A stretch of 56,536 nucleotides of DNA from an uncultured Acidobacteriia bacterium (GCA_903923395.1 CAIXXM010000020.1:1-56536); one strand, 5' to 3'. Positions 41,388-51,195 are shown, counted from the stretch's first letter. Numbers and translations are program-made. The notes: generated by a model not told the origin, from the sequence alone.

Positions 41388-42472
41388 AGAACCCTCTGCG
41401 CGGTCACGCGGGTGTCATAGCCGCCAAGTGCTTCCAACTGGCGCCGGAAGACCCCGCGGCTCAGCACTTCGAGCACCTTCTGGACGCCTGGCAAGCCGAG
41501 GACGGACGTGCGGACGGCGAGGTCATAGCGGGAATCCGCAAGGGGCAGGAATTCCAGTCCGAAGGCGCGTGCGGCGGCCTCGGTTGCGACACAGACATCC
41601 GCCGAACCGCTGTGCACGTGCCAGGCGGCCGGCAGATGGCCGCGAACGGCATGGTTGTAGCCCTGGACGAGATCCACGGCGATGCCCGCCAACTCCAATT
41701 GCCGGTCCAGCAGACGGCGCGTGCCTGCACCGGGCTCGCGGTTCACCATCCGCACGTCTGGCCGAGCCAGATCGGCGACGCTCCGGATACCCTTGGGATT
41801 GCCGGGTGCCATGCAAAGGCCCTCGCGCCAGGTGGCATAGGAAATGACGGCGATGTCGCCTGACGAGGAGCACGCCTTCGCGGCGGAAAGGTTCCCATCC
41901 TCCACACCCTCTTCATAACGCCAGTGCATGCCGCCCATATGGACGAGCCCGGCATCGACCAGAGCCAGGGCTTCGGAGCTGTTCCTGTGCACCAGCACGG
42001 CATCCGCGGCACCCATATGCTTCGAGAGCACGCCCATGCCGGGATCACAGCCGGCGATCAGCACGCGGTTCTCAAATTCGGCCCGGGCGTCGAAGACTTG
42101 CACCTGGTCACTGCCGGAGAGGACGCCATCGCCCGCGGGCAAGTACCAGGAAACCGGCGGAACGGGCACGGCCGAATACTGTCCGTCCAGCCGCGCCAGG
42201 TGGACGGGCTGCCCAACGGTGGTTTCAGCGCCCGGCAGCAGGCGCACGGCCTCGGTGCGGACAGGCTCTGCGGCGTCGCTCAATTGGAAGAGCTCATCGA
42301 CGGAGGTGCGCAAGACCCGCGCCAGTTGGAGTGCGACAGCGGTATTCGGCGCATAGCCGCCGCGCTCCATCGCGTGGATGGCCTGCCTTGTGACGCCAGT
42401 CAGTGCGGCCAGGTCTCCGACAGAAACCCCGCGCTGTTGCCGAAACTCCGCTACCCGGCTGATAATCCCCAT
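41384..42472 (-). CDS. HTH regulator with molybdate-binding-like (COG1910) domain
   Basis: A 362-residue regulator. Residues 1-60 are a helix-turn-helix of the Xre/Cro type (VGDLAALTGVTRQAIHAMERGGYAPNTAVALQLARVLRTSVDELFQL), and about residues 135-355 are a periplasmic-binding-protein-like domain (VLIAGCDPGMGVL... GLVHMGGMHWRYEEG... VNREPGAGTRRLLDRQL... GYNHAVRGHLPAAWHVHSGSADVCVA) typical of PBP-like sensors related to molybdate- or tungstate-binding ModA. It is the first gene of the five-gene operon and presumably controls it. A molybdenum enzyme lies 2.5 kb downstream on the opposite strand, so a molybdate- or oxyanion-responsive role is reasonable but not shown. It is divergent from the TonB receptor (68 bp). 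Confidence 0.87.
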   Translation of the reverse strand: MGIISRVAEFRQQRGVSVGDLAALTGVTRQAIHAMERGGYAPNTAVALQLARVLRTSVDELFQLSDAAEPVRTEAVRLLPGAETTVGQPVHLARLDGQYSAVPVPPVSWYLPAGDGVLSGSDQVQVFDARAEFENRVLIAGCDPGMGVLSKHMGAADAVLVHRNSSEALALVDAGLVHMGGMHWRYEEGVEDGNLSAAKACSSSGDIAVISYATWREGLCMAPGNPKGIRSVADLARPDVRMVNREPGAGTRRLLDRQLELAGIAVDLVQGYNHAVRGHLPAAWHVHSGSADVCVATEAAARAFGLEFLPLADSRYDLAVRTSVLGLPGVQKVLEVLSRGVFRRQLEALGGYDTRVTAQRVL

Positions 42473-42540
42473 AAACCTCCACTACTACAAATCTCACTCT
42501 ACTGACTTCCGCTACAGCCGGATGACAAAACTGCGCGATA

Positions 42541-45500
42541 ATGAATGCAACCGCTCTAAATTCAAATATGAGGTTATCTCTTATGCTCCAACCCAGACGC
42601 GCCGCGCATGCGCTGTTGGCGTTGTTCCTTGCGACGGCTTCGGCCTTCGCGCAGGACATCACCGCCAGCCTTGCCGGCACTGTGCTCGATCCTTCGGGCG
42701 CAGTCGTAGCAAATGCCAAAGTCACTGCTTACAGTGCTGACCTGAAGGTCGATGTCCGCACCGTTGCCACAGATGCTTCCGGCAATTTCTCTCTCCCCGG
42801 CCTGAACATCGGCACGTACCGTCTCACTGTGGATGCCGCTGGCTTCAAGAAAGCCGTCCGCAATGGCATCGTTCTCAATGTCAACGACAAGACCTCGATC
42901 ACCTTCAACCTCGAAGTCGGCAATACGTCTGAAACCGTGACCGTCGAAGCCTCGGCGCTCGGTGTCCAGCTTGCCAGTTCCGAACAGAGCGATACGGTCA
43001 ACGGCACGCAGATCCGCGAACTCGCGTTGATTACCCGCAACTACGAGCAGCTCATTGGCCTGCTACCCGGCGTGAATCCGTCGAACACGGACCAGCTCTA
43101 CGTGGGCAACTCACTGCCCTCCGGCCAGGCCAACGTGATTCCTTTCTCCATCAATGGCACCCGCAACTCTGCCAGTGCTTTCACGGTGGATGGTGCTGAC
43201 AACGTGGACCGTGGTTCGAACCAGACCGTTCTGAACACGCCCAGCATTGATTCCATCGCCGAATTCAAGGTTTCCCGCAGCACGTACTCAGCTGAACTTG
43301 GCCGCGCCGCTGGCGGACAGGTTTCCGTGATCACGAAGTCGGGCACGCCGGATTTCCATGGCAACCTCTATGAATTCGTCCGCAATGACGCGTTCTCCGC
43401 GAACAACTTCCTGAACAACGCGACGAAGCTCAACCTCGGACCCGATGGCACCGCCACGGTCCCGCAACTCCGTTACAACGATTTCGGCTGGACCCTGGGC
43501 GGCCCGCTCTACATTCCCAAGGTGTACAACACCAAGAAGAACAAGACCTTCTTCTTCTTCTCTGAAGAGTTCCGCCGCTACATCACCTACGCCAGCGCCA
43601 CCGGCGTGGTGCTGCCCACGGATGCCGAAAAGCAGGGCATCTTCCCCCACCAGGTCTGCACCAGCTACTCCGGCTTCACCACCGGCACCTGCAACAACTT
43701 CGTGTCCAGCATCCCGGCGAGTCTCATCGCTCCCACCTCCGCTGCTTACCTGAAGGACGTTTTCAGCAAGATCGCCACACCGCAGAACGGCAACTCGCTT
43801 TCCGCGCTCTTCCGCAACGTCTATAACTTCGAGCAGGAACTCTACAAGGTGGATCACCACTTCAGTGACAAGCTGAACGTTTCCGCCCGCTTCCTCCGTG
43901 ACCAGATCCCCACCACCGAACCGCAGGGTCTCTTCACCGGCGTTCCGGTTCCCGGTTATGCAGTGACCAGCACCAACTCCCCCGGCCACAACTGGACCGT
44001 TCGCGGCACTTCCACCTTCTCGCCCACCTGGCTGAATGAAGCTGGTTTCGCGTACTCCTACGGTGCCATCCTCAGCGACCCGACCGGTTTCGCCAACAGC
44101 TCCATCTCCACGGACGTGAAGCCCAAGCTGCCGTTCCCTGTGACCCTGAGCCAGATCCCCGGCCTCGCCTTCAACGGCGGCAACAGCCTGGCATCTTACG
44201 GCCCCTATCGCGACTACAACAAGAACTACAACTATTACGACAACATGACCAAGATCGTGAACAACCACACGATCAAGTTCGGTGTCACCATCAATGCCTA
44301 CGAGAAGCATGAAAATGCCGCCTCCGGCAACCAGGGAACCTTCACCTTCACGGGTACGGCTGTTACGGGCGGCGCAACCGCTTTCGAACAGTCCTTCGCG
44401 AACTTCCTGGTCGGCAACGTCTCCACGTTCTCCCAGTCCTCGCTCGACGTCCTCGCGGACGTGAAGCAGAAGCAGTGGGAAGGCTATGTACAGGACGATT
44501 GGAAGATCCGCAAGAACCTGACTCTGAACCTCGGCGTCCGCTATTCGAAGTACTTCGCGGTGACCGACGTCAATAACCAGCTCACCACCTTTGACCCGAA
44601 GCTCTATGACCCCTCGAAGGTCCCGACCTTCACCTCCGGCGGTTTGCTCACCAGCAACGCGCAGCTTTACACCAACGGCATCAGCATTGCCGCGCAGAAC
44701 TCGCCTTATGGCAATGCCATTGCGGGTTCGGGCAACAAGAACTTCGCGCCCCGCGTTGGCTTCGCCTATGATCCGTTCGGCAAGGGCCGCACGTCGGTCC
44801 GCGGCGGCTTCGGTATCTTCTATGATTCCGGCCTCGTCGGCACCTACGAACAGAACGAGTTCGCCAACCCTCCCTACGTCAACGCCGTCAGCATCTCCAA
44901 CGTGTCCATCGACAACCCCGCGGCCGGCACGGCAGCCATCAGCACCACGCCGAAGGCTCTCCGCGGCGTCGATCCCGGCTTGAAGGTTCCCTACACCGAA
45001 CAGTGGAATTTCGGCATCCAGCACCAGGTCACCAGCAAGCTGATGCTCGACGTTTCCTACAACGGCACCAAGGGTACGCACCTGCTCGGCATTGTGGATA
45101 TCAACATGCTCCCCGTGGGCTACGCTTACACGAGCGGCCTGCTTGCTCCCGGCACCGTGTTGACCTCTTCGACGGCGGAAACGGTGCTCAACATCATCCG
45201 TCCCTACAAGGGTTACAACGCAATCAACTTGATCGAGTCGCGCTTCAACTCCACTTACAACGCACTGCAGAGCCGCGGCACCTACAAGATCAACGGTGAT
45301 TCGCAGGTCGGCTTTGCGTACACGTGGGCGAAGAACCTTTCTGACAACGGTTCGGACCGTTCCAACGCTCCGCAGAACACGTATGACATCCCCTCGGAAA
45401 AGGGCCGCGCGGCGTATGACCGCCGTCAGGTCTTCAACTTGAACTCAGTCTACGCTCTGCCGTTCTTCAAGAAGCAGAACAACCTGGTCGGCAAGGTGCT

Positions 45501-45966
45501 GGGCGGCTGGCAGACTTCGGTCATTTTCTATGCGATGACCGGCCTGCCTCTGACGGCGACCACGTCGAACCTCGATCCCGGTGCCCTCGGCCTGCTCGGC
45601 TCTTCGGCCGCCGGCGGACGCCCGGACATGATCTGCAACCCCAACCAGGGTGGTGCACAGACCCGCTTCCAGTGGTTCAACACTGCCTGCTTCGCCCCCG
45701 TTCCCGCCGGCCAGATCCGTCCGGGCAACGAAGGCCGCTACGTGATCAATGGACCGGGCTTCACGAAGTTCGATCTGTCGCTCTCGAAGAACGTTGTGGT
45801 GAAGGAACGGTTCCGCTTCCAGTTGCGTGGTGAAGCGACGAACGCCTTCAATCATTCGAACCCGAACGCCGTGGCCGTGGCGCAAACCACGCCGTCCACC
45901 TTCGGCACGGTGACTTCGTACCGCGATCCCCGCATCATCCAGATCGGCGCGAAGTTCTACTACTAA
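42541..45966 (+). CDS. Oar-like TonB-dependent receptor
   Basis: A 1141-residue outer-membrane receptor. It has a signal peptide ending near AFAQ (about residue 38), a carboxypeptidase-regulatory-like beta domain at 39-130 (ASLAGTVLDPSGAVVANAKVTAYS), a plug domain (VDGADNVDRGSNQTVLNTPSIDSIAEFKVSRSTYSAELGRAAGGQVSVITKSGT), and a C-terminal beta barrel ending in aromatic residues (IQIGAKFYY). No clear TonB box was seen. Such receptors are numerous in Acidobacteria and are presumed to import complex carbohydrate or other large substrates. Start choices at 42541, 42568 and 42583 are all in frame; none has a decisive ribosome site. It is divergent from the HTH regulator and followed by a terminator. 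Confidence 0.92.
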   Translation: MNATALNSNMRLSLMLQPRRAAHALLALFLATASAFAQDITASLAGTVLDPSGAVVANAKVTAYSADLKVDVRTVATDASGNFSLPGLNIGTYRLTVDAAGFKKAVRNGIVLNVNDKTSITFNLEVGNTSETVTVEASALGVQLASSEQSDTVNGTQIRELALITRNYEQLIGLLPGVNPSNTDQLYVGNSLPSGQANVIPFSINGTRNSASAFTVDGADNVDRGSNQTVLNTPSIDSIAEFKVSRSTYSAELGRAAGGQVSVITKSGTPDFHGNLYEFVRNDAFSANNFLNNATKLNLGPDGTATVPQLRYNDFGWTLGGPLYIPKVYNTKKNKTFFFFSEEFRRYITYASATGVVLPTDAEKQGIFPHQVCTSYSGFTTGTCNNFVSSIPASLIAPTSAAYLKDVFSKIATPQNGNSLSALFRNVYNFEQELYKVDHHFSDKLNVSARFLRDQIPTTEPQGLFTGVPVPGYAVTSTNSPGHNWTVRGTSTFSPTWLNEAGFAYSYGAILSDPTGFANSSISTDVKPKLPFPVTLSQIPGLAFNGGNSLASYGPYRDYNKNYNYYDNMTKIVNNHTIKFGVTINAYEKHENAASGNQGTFTFTGTAVTGGATAFEQSFANFLVGNVSTFSQSSLDVLADVKQKQWEGYVQDDWKIRKNLTLNLGVRYSKYFAVTDVNNQLTTFDPKLYDPSKVPTFTSGGLLTSNAQLYTNGISIAAQNSPYGNAIAGSGNKNFAPRVGFAYDPFGKGRTSVRGGFGIFYDSGLVGTYEQNEFANPPYVNAVSISNVSIDNPAAGTAAISTTPKALRGVDPGLKVPYTEQWNFGIQHQVTSKLMLDVSYNGTKGTHLLGIVDINMLPVGYAYTSGLLAPGTVLTSSTAETVLNIIRPYKGYNAINLIESRFNSTYNALQSRGTYKINGDSQVGFAYTWAKNLSDNGSDRSNAPQNTYDIPSEKGRAAYDRRQVFNLNSVYALPFFKKQNNLVGKVLGGWQTSVIFYAMTGLPLTATTSNLDPGALGLLGSSAAGGRPDMICNPNQGGAQTRFQWFNTACFAPVPAGQIRPGNEGRYVINGPGFTKFDLSLSKNVVVKERFRFQLRGEATNAFNHSNPNAVAVAQTTPSTFGTVTSYRDPRIIQIGAKFYY

Positions 45967-45992
45967 TCGAAACAGGAACTGTTCCGATGGTT

Positions 45993-46041
45993 ACCGGGCG
46001 GCTCTCCCTTCTTCGGAAGGCGGGCCGCCCGGTTTGTTTTT
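45993..46041 (+). terminator. Rho-independent terminator of the TonB receptor gene
   Basis: Stem ACCGGGCGGC (45993-46002) with GCCGCCCGGT (46024-46033), inner CTTC-TTCG-GAAG stem, then TTGTTTTT. It lies 27 bases after the stop codon. Confidence 0.92.
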
Positions 46042-46074
46042 GGCGCCACAAATTAAAGCACTCCAATAAACAAC

Positions 46075-46111
46075 CCATAAAGAATCGGTGCCAGGCACCG
46101 ATTCTTTATGG
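46075..46111. repeat. 37-base perfect palindrome, copy 2
   Basis: 18-bp perfect stem with a one-base centre (A). The 15-base inner arm TAAAGAATCGGTGCC is identical to copy 1 at 32260, while the third outer base differs with a matching change on the other arm. It lies between convergent genes and might additionally terminate the minus-strand gene. Confidence 0.88.
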
Positions 46112-46154
46112 TTCGTTAGTATTCTTCGGGCTGGAACTATGCAGTAGAAGAGGG

Positions 46155-48683
46155 TTACAGCTTGAGGATGATCAGGGTCATATCATCATGCTGCTTCGCG
46201 CCGTTGACAAACTGATCTGCCGCGCGGAAGAGCTCATTGATCATTGCGCCGCTGTCCTGTTTGCGGCATAACTGCGCGGCAGCGAGAAATCTTTCCTCTT
46301 CCCACTCTTCATCCTCAGGATTCATCGCCTCACTGATGCCGTCTGTAAAGGCGATGAAGATATCCCCGGGCTCTAACTGCACCTCTGCCTGTTCGAAAGT
46401 GGCGAAGGGTAACAAGCCCACCACCGGACCGCCAGCCTCCAGCCGGATCACTTCGCTTTCTCCCCGCAGAATCATCGGTGCGTTATGGCCGCCGTTGGCG
46501 TAGCGCAGGATGCGGCTTGCCGGGTCAAACTCCGAGTAAAAGAACGTGGCATAGCGGTTGGACGAAGAAGCGTCATAGACGAGCTTATTGACGTTCTTCA
46601 TCAGGATCGAAAGGTCATGCTGTCCGGCGATGGTCTGTCCGCGCAGGGAGGCCTGTAAGCTCGCCATCAGCAGTGCGGCGGCAATTCCCTTCCCTGACAC
46701 GTCACCAATCGCAATGCCGAAACTGCCATTGGGTAACTGGAGAAAATCACAGTAATCCCCGCCAACGCCCAGAGCGGGGCGGCAGTGGCCCGAGTAATCC
46801 ACACCGGCGACCGGCGGATAAGTCTGTGGAAAGAGCCTCTGCTGCACTTCGCGCGCAATTTCGACCTCGCGGTTCAGACGCTCTCTTTGAGCTGCCTCCG
46901 CGGCCAGAGAAGCCGCGAGACGGCTATTCTCAATCGACAACCCCACCTGTGCGGCTACCGTCTGCAACAAACGCAGATCGGTAGGGGTGTAAGGTGCTTC
47001 GGAGAGTTTGTGGCCCAGGCTGAGAATACCGGTGATGCCGCGTCTGCCGGGCAGTGCGATCAACACCTCAGAGCGCATGATATCGATGGCCTGCAGTTCC
47101 GTCATATCGAGTCCGCGCAACCAGGGCGCAGGAGAGGCAAGAGAAACCTCGAGCGGTTTGGCTTGCGCGTCGAGATGGGGCACGATGCGGTTTTCCGCTT
47201 CCAGGGTCAAAGGTTCTCCCTGCCGTGAGGACCAGGCAGTCACAAAGCCAGTTGGCTGCCGCAGGAGCACCGTAATATCGGGCACGTGCAGCGTATCTCC
47301 GAGACGCCGCGCCACCGTGTCGAGCAAAGGTTCCACTTCAATAAACTGCCCGGCTTGGAGCGCGAGATCCGCCAGGATATGTTCGGCGTTATAGGCTTCG
47401 CGGAAGAACCTTCTGTCAATCCATTCCGAAGCTTTGCGCGTGCCACCGCGGCGCATGGCCAGCAGCACCAGCAGCACGGCAACCAGCCACCACTTGGAAG
47501 AGGAATTGCCGGTGAGGCCGTCCCGGCTCAGCAGGATCCCGGCAGTGACCACCAGGCCGAAACGCAGTCCCCATAACCCGGCTTTGAACAAGCCATACTG
47601 CAAACTTTGCCGGATGACAAAGCTGAGGTCCATGGCTTTTTCAATGACGATGACGTAGGCGAGAGTGACCGGGAACAGCAGTAAGAGCAGCAGGACTGCG
47701 ATGGCCACCGGGTCCGGCACGCCTTGAAAGAAATCTGCCCCGCTGACCAGAGCGTAGACTGCCACCAGAAAGATAGGTGTGAGCGCAAGAGAAGAGCCTG
47801 CCCACAATATCTTCAAGCGGCGGCGTGCGTCGGGAGTGGCAGCCTGCCCGCTCTTCATGCCGATGCTGACAAAGAACACCGTGATGGCCGCCATGGAGAT
47901 CAACGTTTGCGCCTTGCTGAACATCAGGAACGCACTGCGCCAGGGCCCGGCCATGTTGATATCGAAGTTCCACAGTGAGAGCACGGCCACCGATGCCACA
48001 GGCACCACCACCACGGGAATCAGGATGAGGAACTTGGCCCAGGGCCATTTGCGGTCAATCGGCAGACGGTAGGGAAAGTACACGCCGAAGAGCAGCATGA
48101 ACGCGGGCCACATACCGGCCAGCAGTTGATTCCACAGCAGAGTCAGAGCGGGTTGCGGTCCGCGCCAGACGTGGGAGCGCGCGATTTCCGCAAAGCTCAG
48201 CAAGAGAAAGAAGAGGAGCCAGGCGTTGACATCCTTCGGACGGATTGCCACCGCAAAGGTGCCCAGCAGCAACGCCAGCAGGGGAATCGCGGCATCGAGC
48301 GCGATCCAGAGGGCCATTTCCGTAACCGGAACGCCACTGCCGGGTGCCATGGGCCGCAAGACAATTTCGCGCTCCATGGCCAAACCCTGCGGAGAACTGA
48401 GCAACACGCGGATACTATCGCCCGGCTTCATGGGCCGGATCTTTTCTTCCAACTCCATGGGCGAATGGAGGGTCTTGCCGCCGAGCGCGAGCAATTGGTA
48501 ATTGAAGTAGGGACCAGAGCCGATCTCACGGGTAGCCACCTTCAGTTCGAAGGGCTTCGCGGGCATCTGCGGCGCTGAGCGCAGCAGGTGGATGAGATTC
48601 GCTGTATTGCCGTTCTGTATCCATACCGCAGGCAACAGAATCAGGAGGAGCAGGACGTGTTGCAGAAGCGGCCGCTTGGTCAT
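46155..48683 (-). CDS. SpoIIE-type serine phosphatase with membrane and GAF domains
   Basis: An 842-residue regulator. The N-terminus has a membrane helix and a PDZ-like segment (about 45-112, GSGPYFNYQLLALGGKTLHSPMELEEKI), then a multi-helix membrane region (about 125-405), a GAF domain (about 440-600, containing QAGQFIEVEPLLDTVARRLGDTLHVPD), a linker helix (REVEIAREVQQRLFPQ) and a PP2C/SpoIIE phosphatase (GVDYSGHCRPALGVGGDYCDFLQLPNGSFGIAIGDVSGKGIAAALLMA; YANGGHNAPMIL; IAFTDGISEAMN), with metal-binding Asp residues in place. It probably dephosphorylates an anti-anti-sigma factor in a partner-switching pathway, though no STAS or kinase gene is adjacent. ATG at 48683 is used; ten extra in-frame residues upstream would overlap the divergent ribB region. 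Confidence 0.9.
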   Translation of the reverse strand: MTKRPLLQHVLLLLILLPAVWIQNGNTANLIHLLRSAPQMPAKPFELKVATREIGSGPYFNYQLLALGGKTLHSPMELEEKIRPMKPGDSIRVLLSSPQGLAMEREIVLRPMAPGSGVPVTEMALWIALDAAIPLLALLLGTFAVAIRPKDVNAWLLFFLLLSFAEIARSHVWRGPQPALTLLWNQLLAGMWPAFMLLFGVYFPYRLPIDRKWPWAKFLILIPVVVVPVASVAVLSLWNFDINMAGPWRSAFLMFSKAQTLISMAAITVFFVSIGMKSGQAATPDARRRLKILWAGSSLALTPIFLVAVYALVSGADFFQGVPDPVAIAVLLLLLLFPVTLAYVIVIEKAMDLSFVIRQSLQYGLFKAGLWGLRFGLVVTAGILLSRDGLTGNSSSKWWLVAVLLVLLAMRRGGTRKASEWIDRRFFREAYNAEHILADLALQAGQFIEVEPLLDTVARRLGDTLHVPDITVLLRQPTGFVTAWSSRQGEPLTLEAENRIVPHLDAQAKPLEVSLASPAPWLRGLDMTELQAIDIMRSEVLIALPGRRGITGILSLGHKLSEAPYTPTDLRLLQTVAAQVGLSIENSRLAASLAAEAAQRERLNREVEIAREVQQRLFPQTYPPVAGVDYSGHCRPALGVGGDYCDFLQLPNGSFGIAIGDVSGKGIAAALLMASLQASLRGQTIAGQHDLSILMKNVNKLVYDASSSNRYATFFYSEFDPASRILRYANGGHNAPMILRGESEVIRLEAGGPVVGLLPFATFEQAEVQLEPGDIFIAFTDGISEAMNPEDEEWEEERFLAAAQLCRKQDSGAMINELFRAADQFVNGAKQHDDMTLIILKL

Positions 48684-48733
48684 ATGGCTATCACGGATTA
48701 TGCCGCATGCCACAATCGAATTGCCAGGAACCT

Positions 48734-49909
48734 ATGTCATTTGCTTCCATACCTGAAGCCATCGAAGAAACCCGCGCCGGAAGGATGCTGGTGGTGGTGG
48801 ATGACGAAGACCGCGAGAATGAGGGCGATTTAACCCTCGCGGCAGAAAAAGTAACACCCGAAATTATCAACTTCATGGCCACGCACGGGCGTGGTCTGAT
48901 CTGTCTTACCCTGACCGAACAGCGTTGCGATGAATTGCATCTGCCGCTGATGTCGCCGAGCAACACGTCGAACTTCGGGACGGCATTTACGGAGTCGATT
49001 GACGCGAAGGAGGGGGTCACCACCGGCATTTCCGCCCTGGACCGCACGAAGACCATCCTGGCAGCGATTGACCCGAACACCAGGCCGTGGGATCTGGCGC
49101 GCCCCGGGCACATGTTTCCGCTGCGGGCCCGCGATGGCGGCGTGCTGGTGCGCGCGGGCCAGACGGAAGCATCGGTGGATCTCGCGAGGCTGGCTGGGCT
49201 GCATCCTTCCGGCATCATCTGCGAAATCATGAATGAGGACGGCACCATGTCCCGCGTGCCGCAACTCATCGAGTTCTGCAAGAAGCATGACCTCAAGATG
49301 ATCTCCGTGGCACAGCTCATCCGTTACCGTTTGAGCAATGAACACTGCGTGCACCGCCGCGGCACGGGAACCGTCCAGACCGAATTCGGCGAGTTTCAGG
49401 CTATCCATTACTCGAGCGACCTCAGCCCGGAGCGGCATACCGTGCTGGTCCGGGGCGATGTTTCGAACAAGAGCCGTGTGCTGGTGCGGATGCATTCCCA
49501 CTGCGCGTACGGCAATCTTTTCGGTTCCACAGCGTGTGATTGCGGACCGCTGGTAAACCAATCGCTGCGGCGTATTGCGCAAGAAGGCGCGGGCGTGCTG
49601 GTCTACCTGCACCAGACTGCGGGCGGCCTGCGGATTGAGAATGGCCAGATCATCGCGCACAGCCCGAAGAACCACCGGGCGCCGAATCAGAATGAGGTGG
49701 GCATTGGCGCGCAGATCCTGCGGGATCTGGGTCTCACGACGATCCGTTTGCTGACGAATAATCCGAAGAAGATCGGCGCGCTCGAAGGGTTCGGGATACA
49801 GATTGTGGAGCAGGTGGCGGTGGGGTGTTCGTGCGCCATTCTGGCGCGCGTTTCCGGGGTACAGAAGCACGTACGTCAGTTAACACATGCGCGAATCCGT
49901 CTTTTCTGA
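48734..49909 (+). CDS. ribB: RibB fused to a degenerate RibA-like domain (RibBX-like)
   Basis: Riboflavin pathway protein, 391 residues. The N-terminal 3,4-dihydroxy-2-butanone-4-phosphate synthase domain is intact ([11 protein letters not shown] at 23-33; [48 protein letters not shown]). The C-terminal GTP cyclohydrolase II-like domain keeps the zinc cysteines C257, C268 and C270 and the TNNP-x-KI loop, but the active-site RQEGRGIGL segment is replaced by HQTAGGLRI (293-301), so cyclohydrolase activity is doubtful. This matches the described RibBX architecture, where the second domain lacks RibA activity. ATG at 48734 follows AGGAA; an in-frame ATG at 48707 is the alternative. Divergent from the phosphatase gene. 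Confidence 0.88.
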   Translation: MSFASIPEAIEETRAGRMLVVVDDEDRENEGDLTLAAEKVTPEIINFMATHGRGLICLTLTEQRCDELHLPLMSPSNTSNFGTAFTESIDAKEGVTTGISALDRTKTILAAIDPNTRPWDLARPGHMFPLRARDGGVLVRAGQTEASVDLARLAGLHPSGIICEIMNEDGTMSRVPQLIEFCKKHDLKMISVAQLIRYRLSNEHCVHRRGTGTVQTEFGEFQAIHYSSDLSPERHTVLVRGDVSNKSRVLVRMHSHCAYGNLFGSTACDCGPLVNQSLRRIAQEGAGVLVYLHQTAGGLRIENGQIIAHSPKNHRAPNQNEVGIGAQILRDLGLTTIRLLTNNPKKIGALEGFGIQIVEQVAVGCSCAILARVSGVQKHVRQLTHARIRLF

Positions 49910-49956
49910 CCAGGCCGGCTTTTCATTTCTCTGGCCACGTTATACGCTGGCTGCAA

Positions 49957-51195
49957 ATGAATCGCCGCACATTTTTCCAGAGCCTCGCCGGAGTCGCCGC
50001 CGGAGCCGCTGCCGTTCCGCTGTTGACGCGGGCCGCAATGCCCAAGATGAAGATCACGCGGGTCCGCATGTATGCGCCGCCCAATCCGAATCCACTGTTC
50101 AATCAAAGCGACATGGTGGTTACCGTTGAAACCGACGCCGGAATCACGGGAATTGGCGAAGGCGGGTCGCCGGATACCGTTTCGCAATCGGCCGGGCGGT
50201 TGATCGGGCGCGACCCGCAATATATCGAAAAGCTCTGGCAGGACATGCAGCGGGCCTTCTTCTATCCGCCGGGGCGGGAGAAGACGCATGGCATCGGCGC
50301 GCTGGATCTGGCACTGTGGGATATCAAAGGCAAGGCGCTGAAGCTGCCGGTGCATCAGATCCTGGGCGGCATGGCGCGCAACCACGTCGAGTGCTACAAC
50401 ACCGCGGGAAGCATTCCCGGTGTGCAGCCTGGCATGAGCATCAAAGAGCGGGCGCAGTTGACCATCGCTGCCGGTTACCGGGCGTTTCGCTTCGGTGCCG
50501 CCGATGCTCCCGCCAACGGACTGTTCAATACCCATATACAGCTGAATGTGCTGCGGGACCAGTGCGCGCAGGCACGGGAAGGGGTGGGTCCGAACGGGGA
50601 TTGGTGCGTGGATTTCCACCAGCGCTTTGATCTCTCCGAAGCCGTGCGGGGCTGCGATCTGATCCGCGAGTTCAACCCCATGTTTGTGGAAGACCCGGTT
50701 CGCGAAGAGGCGTTCAAGGAGGATATTCCGATTCTGCGCCGCACCGCGCGTGTGCCGATCGCGGCAGGGGAAGAGTGGGGCAACCGGTGGGATTTCAATA
50801 AACTCATCGAAGCGCATGACATCGATTACGTCCGCGCCACGTTGCCGAACACGGGCGGGATTACGGAAATGATGAAGATCGCCGCCATCTGCGAGACGCA
50901 TTTTGTGGGGATTGTGCCGCACTTTACGGGTCCCATTGCGACGGCGGCACTGGTGAACTCGCTGGGCACGTTTCCAGGGCCGCTGCTCATGGAATATAAC
51001 TTCCAGGGCAAGACGTTCGCGCACCTGCCGGTTTGCCTGGATTTCAAGGATGGGAAATTGTTTGCAAATGAGCGACCGGGGTTGGGGGTGGAGTTCGATC
51101 CCAAGCCGTGCAAGTTGTTGGGGGAAGTGACGCAGCCAGTGACGGCGCGCGCGCAAACGTATTTCCGGCCGGATGGGTCGATTACGAACTGGTAG
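49957..51195 (+). CDS. Enolase-superfamily (mandelate racemase-like) protein, Tat-exported
   Basis: A 412-residue protein of the mandelate racemase/muconate lactonizing group, most like sugar-acid dehydratases. A twin-arginine signal (MNRRTFFQSLAGVAAGAAAVPLL) precedes the capping domain. Metal-binding acids are visible as D219 in VDFHQRFD, E245 in FVEDPV and E272 in AAGEEWGNRWD; H221 of the D-x-H motif and H322 (VPHFTGPI) would be catalytic. The lysine pair (K-x-K) found in racemases is replaced by AFRFG around 176-180, as expected for dehydratases using D-x-H. Export of a sugar-acid dehydratase is unusual but matches the mannonate-dehydratase-like gene at 15157. It is the last gene before the accessory region. 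Confidence 0.85.
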   Translation: MNRRTFFQSLAGVAAGAAAVPLLTRAAMPKMKITRVRMYAPPNPNPLFNQSDMVVTVETDAGITGIGEGGSPDTVSQSAGRLIGRDPQYIEKLWQDMQRAFFYPPGREKTHGIGALDLALWDIKGKALKLPVHQILGGMARNHVECYNTAGSIPGVQPGMSIKERAQLTIAAGYRAFRFGAADAPANGLFNTHIQLNVLRDQCAQAREGVGPNGDWCVDFHQRFDLSEAVRGCDLIREFNPMFVEDPVREEAFKEDIPILRRTARVPIAAGEEWGNRWDFNKLIEAHDIDYVRATLPNTGGITEMMKIAAICETHFVGIVPHFTGPIATAALVNSLGTFPGPLLMEYNFQGKTFAHLPVCLDFKDGKLFANERPGLGVEFDPKPCKLLGEVTQPVTARAQTYFRPDGSITNW

